DNA of 12,519 nt. Source: Flavobacteriaceae bacterium UBA1115. GTDB taxonomy: Bacteria > Bacteroidota > Bacteroidia > Flavobacteriales > Flavobacteriaceae. Shown piece after piece: positions 6,123 through 12,519 of this stretch (its first letter is position 1; the number at the start of each line of letters is the position of its first letter). The stretch spans positions 19,187 through 31,705 of the forward strand of contig DCBE01000005.1 in assembly GCA_002313325.1 (NCBI GenBank), written 5' to 3'. The translations under genes were made by a program, and so were the position numbers. Under the pieces are notes generated by a model, which did not search any database, had not been told where the DNA came from, and saw only the letters and a list, made by a program, of their open reading frames with translations.

Positions 6123-7072
6123 TAGCCGAGTAAGTCCTTAATTTGTTGAGCTAGCTCTGTACCTATGCGATCTTGTGCTTCGTTTGTAGCAGCACCAATG
6201 TGCGGTGTTAACGAAATACTTGGATGCATCAAGATTTTTACGGCCGGCGTAGGCTCATTTACAAAAGTATCAAGAGCAGCAAAACTCAATTGCTTGCTTT
6301 CAAGCGCATTGACCAATGCTTGTTCGTCTACAACACCTCCACGCGCAGCATTTATCAAACCAGCCCCTCTTTTCATCTTCGCCATTTCAGCAGCGCTTAT
6401 GGTGGGTTTGTTCTGAGCAGGTACGTGCAGCGAAACAAAATCAGACTTTGACAACACATCGTCAAAAGAACGTGTTTTGATATTAATGTCTATTGACTGT
6501 CCGTTGAAAAAATCAACCGAAATAATAGTTTCGTCTATAGAGGGGTCATAAGCAGCAATATCCATACCCAGTCCTAATGCAATTTTTGCAGTGGCTTGAC
6601 CAATACGGCCAAAGCCAATAATACCAAGCGTCTTACCTCTTAATTCCGTTCCACATGCATATGCCTTTTTAAGGGCTTTAAACTTGGTTTCTCCATCAAG
6701 TGGCATGTTGCGATTGCTGTCATATAGGAAGCGTACAGCGCCAAATAAATGGGCAAACACCAATTCAGCTACTGATGAAGAAGAGGCAGCAGGGGTATTG
6801 ATTACATGCAATCCTTTTTCGCGCGCATATGCAACGTCAATATTGTCCATACCAACACCACCACGACCAATTAGCTTTAGCCCTGGGCAGGCATCAATTA
6901 GTTCCTTGCGAACGGTTGTGGCACTGCGAACCAATAAGCCTGCAATGTTATTTTCGTTGATATAGTTGACAAGCTGCTCTTGCGCTACGTTAGTTGTTGT
7001 CAGCGTAAAGCCAAAATCAGCTAAGGCATCTAGTCCAGATTGGGAAATCCCATCGTTTGCGTGAATGTTCAT
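6122..7072 (-). CDS. serA: D-3-phosphoglycerate dehydrogenase (short form, no ACT domain)
   Basis: A 316-residue D-2-hydroxyacid dehydrogenase that, from its place next to serC, should oxidise 3-phosphoglycerate to 3-phosphohydroxypyruvate with NAD, the first step of serine synthesis in the cytoplasm. The NAD-binding motif GFGRIG is at 153-158. The catalytic residues are Arg244 (NAARGG), Glu273 (VNEP) and His291 (PHIGA). The substrate-side block LIGRGGVGMDNID spans 68-79. The protein stops soon after the catalytic His, so the C-terminal ACT/regulatory domains found in E. coli SerA are absent and serine feedback through ACT cannot occur. The ATG lies seven bases after the serC stop. The length is usual for the Bacteroidota short form. 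A different 2-hydroxyacid substrate is possible but unlikely in this context. Confidence 0.92.
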   Translation of the reverse strand: MNIHANDGISQSGLDALADFGFTLTTTNVAQEQLVNYINENNIAGLLVRSATTVRKELIDACPGLKLIGRGGVGMDNIDVAYAREKGLHVINTPAASSSSVAELVFAHLFGAVRFLYDSNRNMPLDGETKFKALKKAYACGTELRGKTLGIIGFGRIGQATAKIALGLGMDIAAYDPSIDETIISVDFFNGQSIDINIKTRSFDDVLSKSDFVSLHVPAQNKPTISAAEMAKMKRGAGLINAARGGVVDEQALVNALESKQLSFAALDTFVNEPTPAVKILMHPSISLTPHIGAATNEAQDRIGTELAQQIKDLLG

Positions 7073-7079
7073 ATATGTA

Positions 7080-8144
7080 TTATGAGTTTTGTTCTAAAGT
7101 TTTCATTACGTCTACCAATACTTGTACGGATTCAATCGGTAGGGCGTTGTACATGGATGCACGATAGCCACCAACAGAGCGGTGTCCGTTAATTCCGTTG
7201 AGGCCAGCTTCTTTGGCCATGGCCTCAAAGCTTTCTTTTTTTGACGCGTCGTTGAGCGTGAATGTTGCATTCATGGTACTTCGGTCTTCTGTAGCTGCAA
7301 AACCATCAAATAGGGGATTACGGTCTATTTCACCATACATCAATGCTGCTTTGGCGTCGTTTTCTTTTTCAATAGCTGCAATGCCGCCTTTGTCTTTTAA
7401 CCATTGTAGGGTCAGCATGGAAGTATAAACAGCAAACACAGGTGGTGTATTAAACATGCTGTCTTTGTCAGCGTGAATTTTGAAGTCTAACATGGAAGGA
7501 ACTTGTCTAGAAACTTTTCCAAGGGCATCTTCTTTCGCAACAACGAGTGTAGCTCCAGCAGGACCCATATTTTTTTGTGCGCCAGCATACAGCAAATCAA
7601 ACTTGCTAAAGTCTAAAGATCGAGAGAATATATCTGATGAAGAATCCGAAATGAGCGGCACAGTTGTTTCGGGCAAAACTTTGTACTGCGTTCCAAAAAT
7701 GGTGTTGTTGGTTGTGATGTGCAGATAATCTAAGTCTGAGGGGATGTCAAATCCTTTTGGGATATAATTAAAATTGGCATCCTTTGAAGTTGATAACTCA
7801 ACCACTTTACCCAACAGCTTGGCTTCCTTGATGGCTTTTGTAGACCAAGTACCGGTGTTGGCATACCCCGCTTTGGTTTCAAGAAAGTTGATGGCAACAT
7901 TTAAAAACTGCTGACTTGCACCGCCCTGAAGAAACATGGCCTTATATCCTTTGCCTTCTAATCCCAATAGTTGTAGTGCAAGCGAAGTTGCCTTTTCCAT
8001 GATTTCGACAAAAGCTGGGCTTCGGTGCGATATTTCTATTAAGGAAAGTCTTGAGTCGTCTAGTTCGACAACTGCTTGGGCCGCTTTTTGCATCACTTCT
8101 TGTGGCAGGATACAGGGTCCAGCACTAAAGTTGTGCTTTTTCAT
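7080..8144 (-). CDS. serC: Phosphoserine aminotransferase
   Basis: A 354-residue PLP-dependent class V-fold aminotransferase that converts 3-phosphohydroxypyruvate and glutamate to phosphoserine and 2-oxoglutarate; the same enzyme can serve vitamin B6 synthesis. The N-terminus KHNFSAGPCILP is diagnostic. The phosphate/PLP-binding segment LQGGASQQF lies near residues 72-80, the PLP Lys is at 191 (AGAQKNMGPAG), and the C-terminal substrate-binding block GHRSVGGYRASMYNA is present. I chose the ATG at 8144; a TTG two codons upstream is possible but less likely. The 61-base gap to the acyl-CoA reductase gene contains two direct copies of an eight-base element, TTAATTTG on the minus strand (8171-8164 and 8155-8148), each one base off the -7 consensus, so serC may have its own promoter. 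It is followed after seven bases by serA. Confidence 0.96.
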   Translation of the reverse strand: MKKHNFSAGPCILPQEVMQKAAQAVVELDDSRLSLIEISHRSPAFVEIMEKATSLALQLLGLEGKGYKAMFLQGGASQQFLNVAINFLETKAGYANTGTWSTKAIKEAKLLGKVVELSTSKDANFNYIPKGFDIPSDLDYLHITTNNTIFGTQYKVLPETTVPLISDSSSDIFSRSLDFSKFDLLYAGAQKNMGPAGATLVVAKEDALGKVSRQVPSMLDFKIHADKDSMFNTPPVFAVYTSMLTLQWLKDKGGIAAIEKENDAKAALMYGEIDRNPLFDGFAATEDRSTMNATFTLNDASKKESFEAMAKEAGLNGINGHRSVGGYRASMYNALPIESVQVLVDVMKTLEQNS

Positions 8145-8205
8145 TTTCAAATTAATTTAAAGGCAAATTAACAAAAACGCCTGCGGTTACGCACCTTTTT
8201 TAATA

Positions 8206-9240
8206 TTACTTTTTCAACAAAAAAGCCAAGGTATCAACATGGTCGGCGTAATCTCCCAGTTTTGGATACTGTGTTTGACCAAAAGCGAATGCATTTTCCA
8301 CACAATTACTAACCACGCATTGAATCTGCTCTTCTTGATCTTGAAGGCGCTGTTTTACCAATATTAGTTCTGTATAAGTACTATAATGCACACAGGCAAT
8401 GGGGGAATTTAGCCCTTCATCTTTTTTGAATATCATAAAACCATTTTCTAATAATTCTTGTTCTTGCATCAAATAAACTGCTTTGTTGTAGTCGTAATTG
8501 TTGGCGTAAGCATTGTGCTTTATAAGGTCTTTATGTTCATAAAGTGCCAAAAACAAATCGTTAAAATTATAGCCATCTGGAACTATCAGGTGTGAAACAC
8601 TGCGGCACCCCAATCCAAAATACTGCATCATGTCTTGGCATAGAGCAGCTAAATCTTCTTGGGTTTCATTGCCGTCCAGAACAGCAACACCATTTCTAGT
8701 CTTGCGGATGATGTGTGGCTTCTTTTTAAAATAATACTCAAAGTAACGAGCTGTATTGTTGTTGCCTGTGGCAATGACCTTATCATAGGTTTCGAATTTT
8801 CCATCTGTAAAACGAACTTTACCATTCCAATCTGGCATAACAGAAATAAGAAAATCTAAGATTAAAGGGAGTAGTAAGTTGTCATTTGACGAACGTTTTG
8901 CTTCAATGCTACAGCCGCTAGCAAGCCCGCATAGCACATCGTGTAGGCCAACCAATGGGATGTTACCTGCCAATACCACGGCCAGTCGTGTGGCCTTTTG
9001 CGGCGCGGGGTAGGCTGTCAGCCAGTCAGTGATATCTTTTTCGTTTAGGGTTTTTCCCCAAACAGAAATGCAAAAGTCAAGATTTTCTTTTGTAAACCAT
9101 TTATTTTGATTGGAGGCACTAAAAAGTGCATTTTCAAGCTTTTCAATCCATTCATCCGTTCTATTGTTTTTGGAAGTATAGTCGTCTAGGAGTTTTCCTA
9201 GGGCAGTAAAAGCCTGAATACTTTGTATATGTTTTGTCAT
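8206..9240 (-). CDS. Acyl-CoA reductase, LuxC family
   Basis: A 344-residue protein of the LuxC acyl-CoA reductase family (PF05893), which reduces acyl-CoA or acyl-enzyme to a fatty aldehyde with NADPH through a catalytic Cys thioester. The likely catalytic Cys is 212, in FGLGCRSVSH. The nucleotide-binding region includes LAVVLAGNIPLVGLHD (87-101) and the KVIATGNNNTARYFEYYF block (154-171). It is shorter than LuxC of luminous bacteria (about 480 residues), and no luciferase or LuxD/LuxE genes are nearby, so it is not part of a bioluminescence operon. The position, divergent from a ferredoxin and upstream of serC, recurs in Flavobacteriia as far as I recall, but the physiological substrate is unknown. 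There is no signal peptide. The ATG start is well placed about 30 bases from a -7 element on the minus strand. Confidence 0.85.
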   Translation of the reverse strand: MTKHIQSIQAFTALGKLLDDYTSKNNRTDEWIEKLENALFSASNQNKWFTKENLDFCISVWGKTLNEKDITDWLTAYPAPQKATRLAVVLAGNIPLVGLHDVLCGLASGCSIEAKRSSNDNLLLPLILDFLISVMPDWNGKVRFTDGKFETYDKVIATGNNNTARYFEYYFKKKPHIIRKTRNGVAVLDGNETQEDLAALCQDMMQYFGLGCRSVSHLIVPDGYNFNDLFLALYEHKDLIKHNAYANNYDYNKAVYLMQEQELLENGFMIFKKDEGLNSPIACVHYSTYTELILVKQRLQDQEEQIQCVVSNCVENAFAFGQTQYPKLGDYADHVDTLAFLLKK

Positions 9241-9243
9241 GAT

Positions 9244-9273
9244 TTGGTTTAAAGTTTTTATGCCCTATTTTTG
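9244..9273 (+). promoter_or_regulatory. Promoter of the ferredoxin-ychF operon
   Basis: A full match to the Bacteroidota promoter pattern: TTG at 9244-9246, a 19-base spacer, then TATTTTTG (TAnnTTTG) at 9266-9273. Transcription would begin around 9280, giving a leader of only about a dozen bases before the ATG at 9292. This is the best-formed promoter in the window. Confidence 0.62.
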
Positions 9274-9281
9274 CAAAGTTA
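9274..9281 (-). promoter_or_regulatory. -7 element for the acyl-CoA reductase gene, abutting the ferredoxin promoter
   Basis: The minus strand reads TAACTTTG here, an exact TAnnTTTG match. It starts at the base after the plus-strand -7 element, so the two elements form a head-to-head pair centred on TTTGCAAA. No TTG -33 element is visible at the usual spacing on the minus strand, so this promoter may be weaker or helped by an activator. Confidence 0.48.
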
Positions 9282-9291
9282 AAGAATTGCT

Positions 9292-9642
9292 ATGGCTATT
9301 ATAATTACAGACGAATGTATAAATTGTGGGGCTTGCGAACCTGAATGTCCAAACACAGCTATTTACGAAGGCGCTTTTGATTGGAAATACAGAGATGGCA
9401 CCTCGCTTAGCGGGGACATAGTGCTTCCCAACGGCAAGGCTGTGAATGCTGAAACCTTACAGGAACCTATTTCAGATGAGGTTTATTTTATTGTACCTGA
9501 TAAATGCACCGAATGTAAGGGCTTTCACGACGAGCCACAGTGCGCTGCCGTATGCCCTGTTGACTGTTGTGTCCCCGATGGGGGTCACGTAGAAACAGAA
9601 GAGGTCTTGCTGGGCAAGCAACGCTTTATGCATCCCGACTGA
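9292..9642 (+). CDS. 2[4Fe-4S] ferredoxin (Alvin-like)
   Basis: A 116-residue soluble electron carrier with two [4Fe-4S] sites. The first cysteine set is C9, C12, C15, C19 (CINCGACEPECP). The second is C72, C75, C84, C88 (CTECKGFHDEPQCAAVCP), with C92 and C93 following. The eight-residue gap between C75 and C84 is the insertion typical of Alvin-type bacterial ferredoxins, which have very low and unequal cluster potentials. About 50 residues separate the two sites, a segment with several acidic and Gly residues (DWKYRDGTSLSGD). The ATG follows a near-perfect promoter, and ychF begins one base after the stop, so they form an operon. The ferredoxin diverges from the acyl-CoA reductase, a possible but unproven functional partner. 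Confidence 0.92.
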   Translation: MAIIITDECINCGACEPECPNTAIYEGAFDWKYRDGTSLSGDIVLPNGKAVNAETLQEPISDEVYFIVPDKCTECKGFHDEPQCAAVCPVDCCVPDGGHVETEEVLLGKQRFMHPD

Positions 9643-9643
9643 T

Positions 9644-10738
9644 ATGAAATCTGGAATTGTAGGCCTGCCAAACGTGGGCAAATCCACCTTATTTAATTGT
9701 TTGTCCAGTGCTAAATCACAGATTGCAAACTTTCCTTTTTGTACCATCGAATCCAAAATAGGTGTGGTTAATGTTCCAGATCCAAGGCTAAATCGATTGG
9801 AGGCACTGATTAATCCCGAAAGAGTGATACCTGCTACGGTAGAGATCGCCGATATCGCAGGATTGGTAAAAGGGGCCAGTAAAGGCGAAGGCCTAGGCAA
9901 TCAGTTTTTGGCCAATATTAGGGAAACCGATGCTATTATTCATGTGTTACGTTGTTTTGACGATGACAATATCGTGCACGTAGACGGCTCTGTTAACCCA
10001 ATCCGTGACAAAGAAACTATAGATATCGAATTGCAGCTCAAAGACCTTGAGGTTGTTGAAAAACGCTTGGAAAAGGTTAAGCGCGCTGCCCGTACGGGTG
10101 ATAAAGACGCACAAAAAGAACTGACGGTTTTGAAACTTTTGCACAAATCGCTCGAAGCGACCGTTTCAGTACGTGCTATTGAATTAAGCGTTGACGAACG
10201 ATTAAACTATGTAAAACCCTTACAACTTATCACAGATAAGCCTGTCTTGTATGTTTGCAATGTGGATGAAAGCGCTGCCGCCACTGGAAACGATTATGTC
10301 GACCAAGTTAAAACTACTGTTGCAGATGAAAATGCAAAAGTATTGGTGTTGGCAGTTGCTACAGAGGCGGACATCAACGAATTGGACACTTACGAAGAGC
10401 GCCAAATGTTTTTAGAGGATTTAGGTTTGGATGAGCCAGGTGCTGCCAAACTCATTCGTGCAGCATACACGTTACTAAATTTAGAAACCTATTTCACGGC
10501 TGGTGTAAAAGAGGTACGAGCATGGACTATTTCTGCTGGCACCACGGCACCGCAAGCTGCTGGAGTTATCCACACTGACTTCGAAAAAGGCTTTATCCGA
10601 GCCGAAGTAATTTCATATAGCGTATATGATGAATACGGATCCGAACAAAAGGTCAAAGAAGCCGGAAAGGCTCGAGTAGAAGGTAAGGACTACATTGTAC
10701 AAGATGGAGATGTGATGCATTTTAGATTTAATGTGTAA
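9644..10738 (+). CDS. ychF: Redox-regulated ATPase YchF (Obg-like ATPase)
   Basis: A 364-residue P-loop protein of the universally conserved YchF/OLA1 group, a ribosome-associated ATPase linked to translation and oxidative stress. Motifs: P-loop GLPNVGKS (7-14), DIAGLVKGASKGEGLGNQFL (70-89) as the G3/switch region, and NVDE at 206-209 in place of the GTP-specific NKxD, which explains ATP preference. A helical coiled-coil insert follows at about 125-175, and the last 85 residues form the TGS domain (AWTISAGTTAPQAAG to HFRFNV). The length is normal for bacterial YchF. It is co-transcribed with the ferredoxin gene (one-base gap); this pairing and the redox link of YchF are suggestive only. An inverted repeat lies 20 bases after its stop. 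Confidence 0.96.
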   Translation: MKSGIVGLPNVGKSTLFNCLSSAKSQIANFPFCTIESKIGVVNVPDPRLNRLEALINPERVIPATVEIADIAGLVKGASKGEGLGNQFLANIRETDAIIHVLRCFDDDNIVHVDGSVNPIRDKETIDIELQLKDLEVVEKRLEKVKRAARTGDKDAQKELTVLKLLHKSLEATVSVRAIELSVDERLNYVKPLQLITDKPVLYVCNVDESAAATGNDYVDQVKTTVADENAKVLVLAVATEADINELDTYEERQMFLEDLGLDEPGAAKLIRAAYTLLNLETYFTAGVKEVRAWTISAGTTAPQAAGVIHTDFEKGFIRAEVISYSVYDEYGSEQKVKEAGKARVEGKDYIVQDGDVMHFRFNV

Positions 10739-10756
10739 GGCATTATTTAAAATCTG

Positions 10757-10790
10757 ATTTTCACATAACACAGCAATTTATTGTGAAAAT
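10757..10790. repeat. Nine-base inverted repeat downstream of ychF
   Basis: ATTTTCACA (10757-10765) and TGTGAAAAT (10782-10790) are perfect complements with a 16-base loop. It is not followed by a T-run, so it is a poor intrinsic terminator. It could be a weak or Rho-assisted 3' end for ychF, or a regulator site for the lipoprotein gene that starts 98 bases later. Confidence 0.45.
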
Positions 10791-10887
10791 ATTAACTTAA
10801 CAAGAATTTTTAACAGTTTTAGCGCTTCTCTTATATAATGTCAAAAAAAAGTGTTTAACTTTAGTTCAAATTTTAAAGCAATTAAAT

Positions 10888-11388
10888 ATGAAAAAATTAA
10901 TCTTTCTATCAATAGTTATCATTGTTTTTGGTTGTGTTTCACCAGCGGCTGAGTCAGCATCGGATGAAGGTGTTGGGTTTTTTAAACCATTACCAGAAGA
11001 AAAGTTCATCACTGGGTCTGATGATGTTACAGACTTATGGATGAAATATTTAGACGCACACAACGCCCAAGACATGGAGGCCATCAAGTCAATGAGTGCA
11101 GACTCCATATATATTTTAAGTCCCGATGGGTCTGAAATTTTTACCAAAGAACAGCAAGCAGACGTGCTGAAGGAATGGTTTGCTGCTGCAAACCCAAAAT
11201 GGGATGCTTATTGGGCCATGCCTTACAAGTCTGTTCCAGGTGGTGCAGATTGGATTATTGCGGGTCACAACGTAACCATGAATGCTGGTGGAGAAGAAAC
11301 AACAGAGTTGCATATGATTGATGGTGAAATTGTTGATGGTAAAATTGCAAGGTTCTTTGTTTATGCTGCAAAGTCATCTATCAAATAA
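10888..11388 (+). CDS. Lipoprotein with NTF2-like (SnoaL-type) domain, function unknown
   Basis: A 166-residue exported lipoprotein. Residues 1-15 form the signal peptide (MKKLIFLSIVIIVFG) with lipidated Cys16. After a short Ser/Glu-rich linker, residues about 44-160 look like an NTF2-like fold of the SnoaL/DUF4440 kind: the opening helix DLWMKYLDAHNAQDMEAIKSM, then alternating beta strands such as DSIYILSPDG, a Trp-rich middle (EWFAAANPKWDAYW) and a closing strand KIARFFVYA. Such domains bind small hydrophobic ligands or act as stress-related accessory proteins; no catalytic residue is certain here. It is monocistronic: a 149-base gap lies upstream and a strong terminator downstream. Upstream, TAACTTTA at 10856-10863 is one base off the -7 consensus. 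It is not obviously related to its neighbours. Confidence 0.8.
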   Translation: MKKLIFLSIVIIVFGCVSPAAESASDEGVGFFKPLPEEKFITGSDDVTDLWMKYLDAHNAQDMEAIKSMSADSIYILSPDGSEIFTKEQQADVLKEWFAAANPKWDAYWAMPYKSVPGGADWIIAGHNVTMNAGGEETTELHMIDGEIVDGKIARFFVYAAKSSIK

Positions 11389-11417
11389 ATAGCAGCTCTT
11401 TTACAAAATTTTAACAC

Positions 11418-11459
11418 AAAAACACCCACGTAGACTTTTTATATAGTGGGTGTTTTTTT
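11418..11459 (+). terminator. Rho-independent terminator after the NTF2-like lipoprotein gene
   Basis: AAAAACACCCAC (11418-11429) pairs perfectly over 12 bases with GTGGGTGTTTTT (11446-11457), leaving a 16-base loop. The right arm runs into seven consecutive T (11453-11459). It begins 29 bases after the stop codon. Confidence 0.88.
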
Positions 11460-11590
11460 ATGAATTTACACAGCTAAAAAAAGAAACATTAATATGCTAA
11501 GATATTTCAACAATCCCTTTTTCTTAATTGTTAATTTCTTTGTTGCAGAGGCTTTTTAAGTTACAGGCTGATGCTTTAATTTAGCAACCC

Positions 11591-12519
11591 ATGGTCCATC
11601 TAACCCAATACAACGAAGACAACATACGCTCACTCGATTGGAAGGAGCATATCCGTACACGTCCGGGTATGTATATCGGAAAGCTTGGTGACGGTTCTTC
11701 CCCAGACGACGGCATTTATATCCTGTTGAAAGAAGTTCTAGACAACAGCATAGACGAATTTGTAATGGGCGCAGGCAAAACCATCGACATCAAAATAGAT
11801 GAAGGCAAAGTCAGCGTCCGCGACTATGGCCGTGGCATTCCGTTAGGCAAGGTCGTCGATGTAGTCTCTAAAATGAATACAGGCGGTAAATACGACTCCC
11901 GTGCATTTAAAAAATCGGTAGGACTCAATGGAGTAGGAACAAAGGCTGTTAATGCCTTGTCAGCGTCGTTCTTTGTGGCCTCAACTCGTGACGGACAGCG
12001 CAAAACAGCCCTGTTTAACCAGGGTGTACTCGAAAAAAACGAACCCCCATCGGGCAGCAGTCAACGCAATGGAACGCAAGTGTCCTTTGTTCCCGATGAG
12101 ACCATTTTTAAAAAATATCGCTACCGCAATGAGTACGTGGCTAAAATGCTTAAAAACTACGTCTACCTCAACCCTGGGCTGACCATCGTATTTAACGGCG
12201 AAAAGTATTTGTCCAAAAATGGCCTTAAAGATCTGCTCGAAGACAATAATAATACCGAAGATTTTCTCTATCCAGTCATTCATCTAAAGGGTGATGATAT
12301 TGAAGTGGCCATTACCCATAGCCGTACCCAATACAACGAAGAATATCATTCGTTTGTCAACGGGCAGCACACCACACAAGGAGGAACACACCAAACCGCA
12401 TTTAGAGAGGCTTTAGTAAAAACCACCCGCGAATTCTATGCCCGTCAATTTGACCCCTCTGATATTCGTAAATCCATTATTTCTGCCATCAGCATCAAGG
12501 ATATGGAACCTGTCTTTGA
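11591..12519 (+). CDS. parE: DNA topoisomerase IV subunit B (ParE-type), 3' truncated by window edge
   Basis: The first 309 codons, plus two bases of the next, of a type IIA topoisomerase B subunit, which hydrolyses ATP to drive strand passage and chromosome decatenation with ParC. The frame is open to the last base of the window. GHKL ATPase motifs are visible: Glu48 and Asn52 (KEVLDNSIDE), DYGRGI (78-83) and GLNGVGTKAVNAL. The N-terminus SLDWKEHIRTRPGMYIG and the transducer-domain end KDMEPVF are typical. Wording such as KLGDGSSPDDGIYILLKEV and MNTGGKYDSRAFKKSVG fits the Bacteroidota ParE rather than GyrB, but the paralogues are close, so the assignment is likely, not certain. The ATG is the only sensible start: an in-frame TAG lies two codons upstream of it, at 11582-11584. 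The 130 bases between the upstream terminator and this start show no clear promoter match. Confidence 0.9.
   Translation, partial: MVHLTQYNEDNIRSLDWKEHIRTRPGMYIGKLGDGSSPDDGIYILLKEVLDNSIDEFVMGAGKTIDIKIDEGKVSVRDYGRGIPLGKVVDVVSKMNTGGKYDSRAFKKSVGLNGVGTKAVNALSASFFVASTRDGQRKTALFNQGVLEKNEPPSGSSQRNGTQVSFVPDETIFKKYRYRNEYVAKMLKNYVYLNPGLTIVFNGEKYLSKNGLKDLLEDNNNTEDFLYPVIHLKGDDIEVAITHSRTQYNEEYHSFVNGQHTTQGGTHQTAFREALVKTTREFYARQFDPSDIRKSIISAISIKDMEPVF

Noticed and set aside
8165..8205. Possible hairpin between the acyl-CoA reductase and serC genes
   Set aside because: Only a four-base core (TGCG/CGCA) pairs well; the flanking A and T runs pair only across a mismatched internal loop, so I do not call a terminator.
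8206..9240. A luminescence (lux) operon
   Set aside because: Only a LuxC-family protein is present; no luciferase subunits, LuxD, LuxE or LuxG are nearby, and the family is widespread in non-luminous Bacteroidota.
9472..10405. Minus-strand open frames opposite the ferredoxin and ychF genes
   Set aside because: They mirror well-conserved coding sequence on the plus strand and have no independent support.
10866..11313. Minus-strand open frames opposite the NTF2-like lipoprotein gene
   Set aside because: They are antisense to a gene with a clear signal peptide, lipobox and terminator, and their own translations look random.
11952..12283. Alternative frames inside the topoisomerase gene
   Set aside because: The true gene is the frame opening at 11591, which stays open to the window edge and carries the ATPase motifs; these others are shadows.

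Overview
The window looks like a chromosomal segment from a member of the Bacteroidota, most likely class Flavobacteriia. The reasons are a carboxypeptidase-regulatory-like domain in front of a TonB-dependent receptor, the serC-serA-DUF6787 gene order, a TIGR02757 (DUF2400) protein, a LuxC-type acyl-CoA reductase divergent from a 2[4Fe-4S] ferredoxin, the lack of Shine-Dalgarno sequences, and several TAnnTTTG (-7) promoter elements typical of the phylum. There is no rRNA, tRNA, CRISPR array or recognisable transposase. Every stretch over 300 bases contains a gene. The longest non-coding gap, about 280 bases after msrA, holds a decayed gene.

Layout. On the left, a TIGR02757-family gene and a lolD-like ABC ATPase gene overlap by 10 bases on the minus strand, and msrA (methionine sulfoxide reductase) diverges from them. 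Directly behind msrA is the C-terminal remnant of folE (GTP cyclohydrolase I) with a one-base frameshift. The centre is a long minus-strand run that reads, in order of transcription: LuxC-like acyl-CoA reductase, serC, serA, a DUF6787 membrane protein, a small secreted His/Cys-rich protein, a His-rich lipoprotein and an approximately 800-residue TonB-dependent receptor. From serC to the small secreted protein the genes are almost touching (7-base gap, 1-base overlap, 1-base gap). On the right, on the plus strand, come a ferredoxin and ychF (1 base apart), a lone NTF2-like lipoprotein gene with a clear terminator, and the first 309 codons of a type IIA topoisomerase B subunit (parE-type), cut off by the window edge.

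How the genes fit together. serC and serA provide two of the three steps from 3-phosphoglycerate to serine. The last three genes of the long run look like a metal-acquisition module: an outer-membrane receptor with a plug motif resembling zinc receptors of the ZnuD type, a surface or periplasmic lipoprotein with a histidine/aspartate-rich loop, and a short exported protein with clustered His and Cys. This module, with its AT-rich receptor gene and no ATG start for the receptor, is the most interesting part of the window. The metal specificity is inferred, not shown. The sequence gives no firm sign of a wholly new system, but the combination of the decayed folE, the unusual receptor start and the attachment of the metal module to the serine operon deserves a second look.
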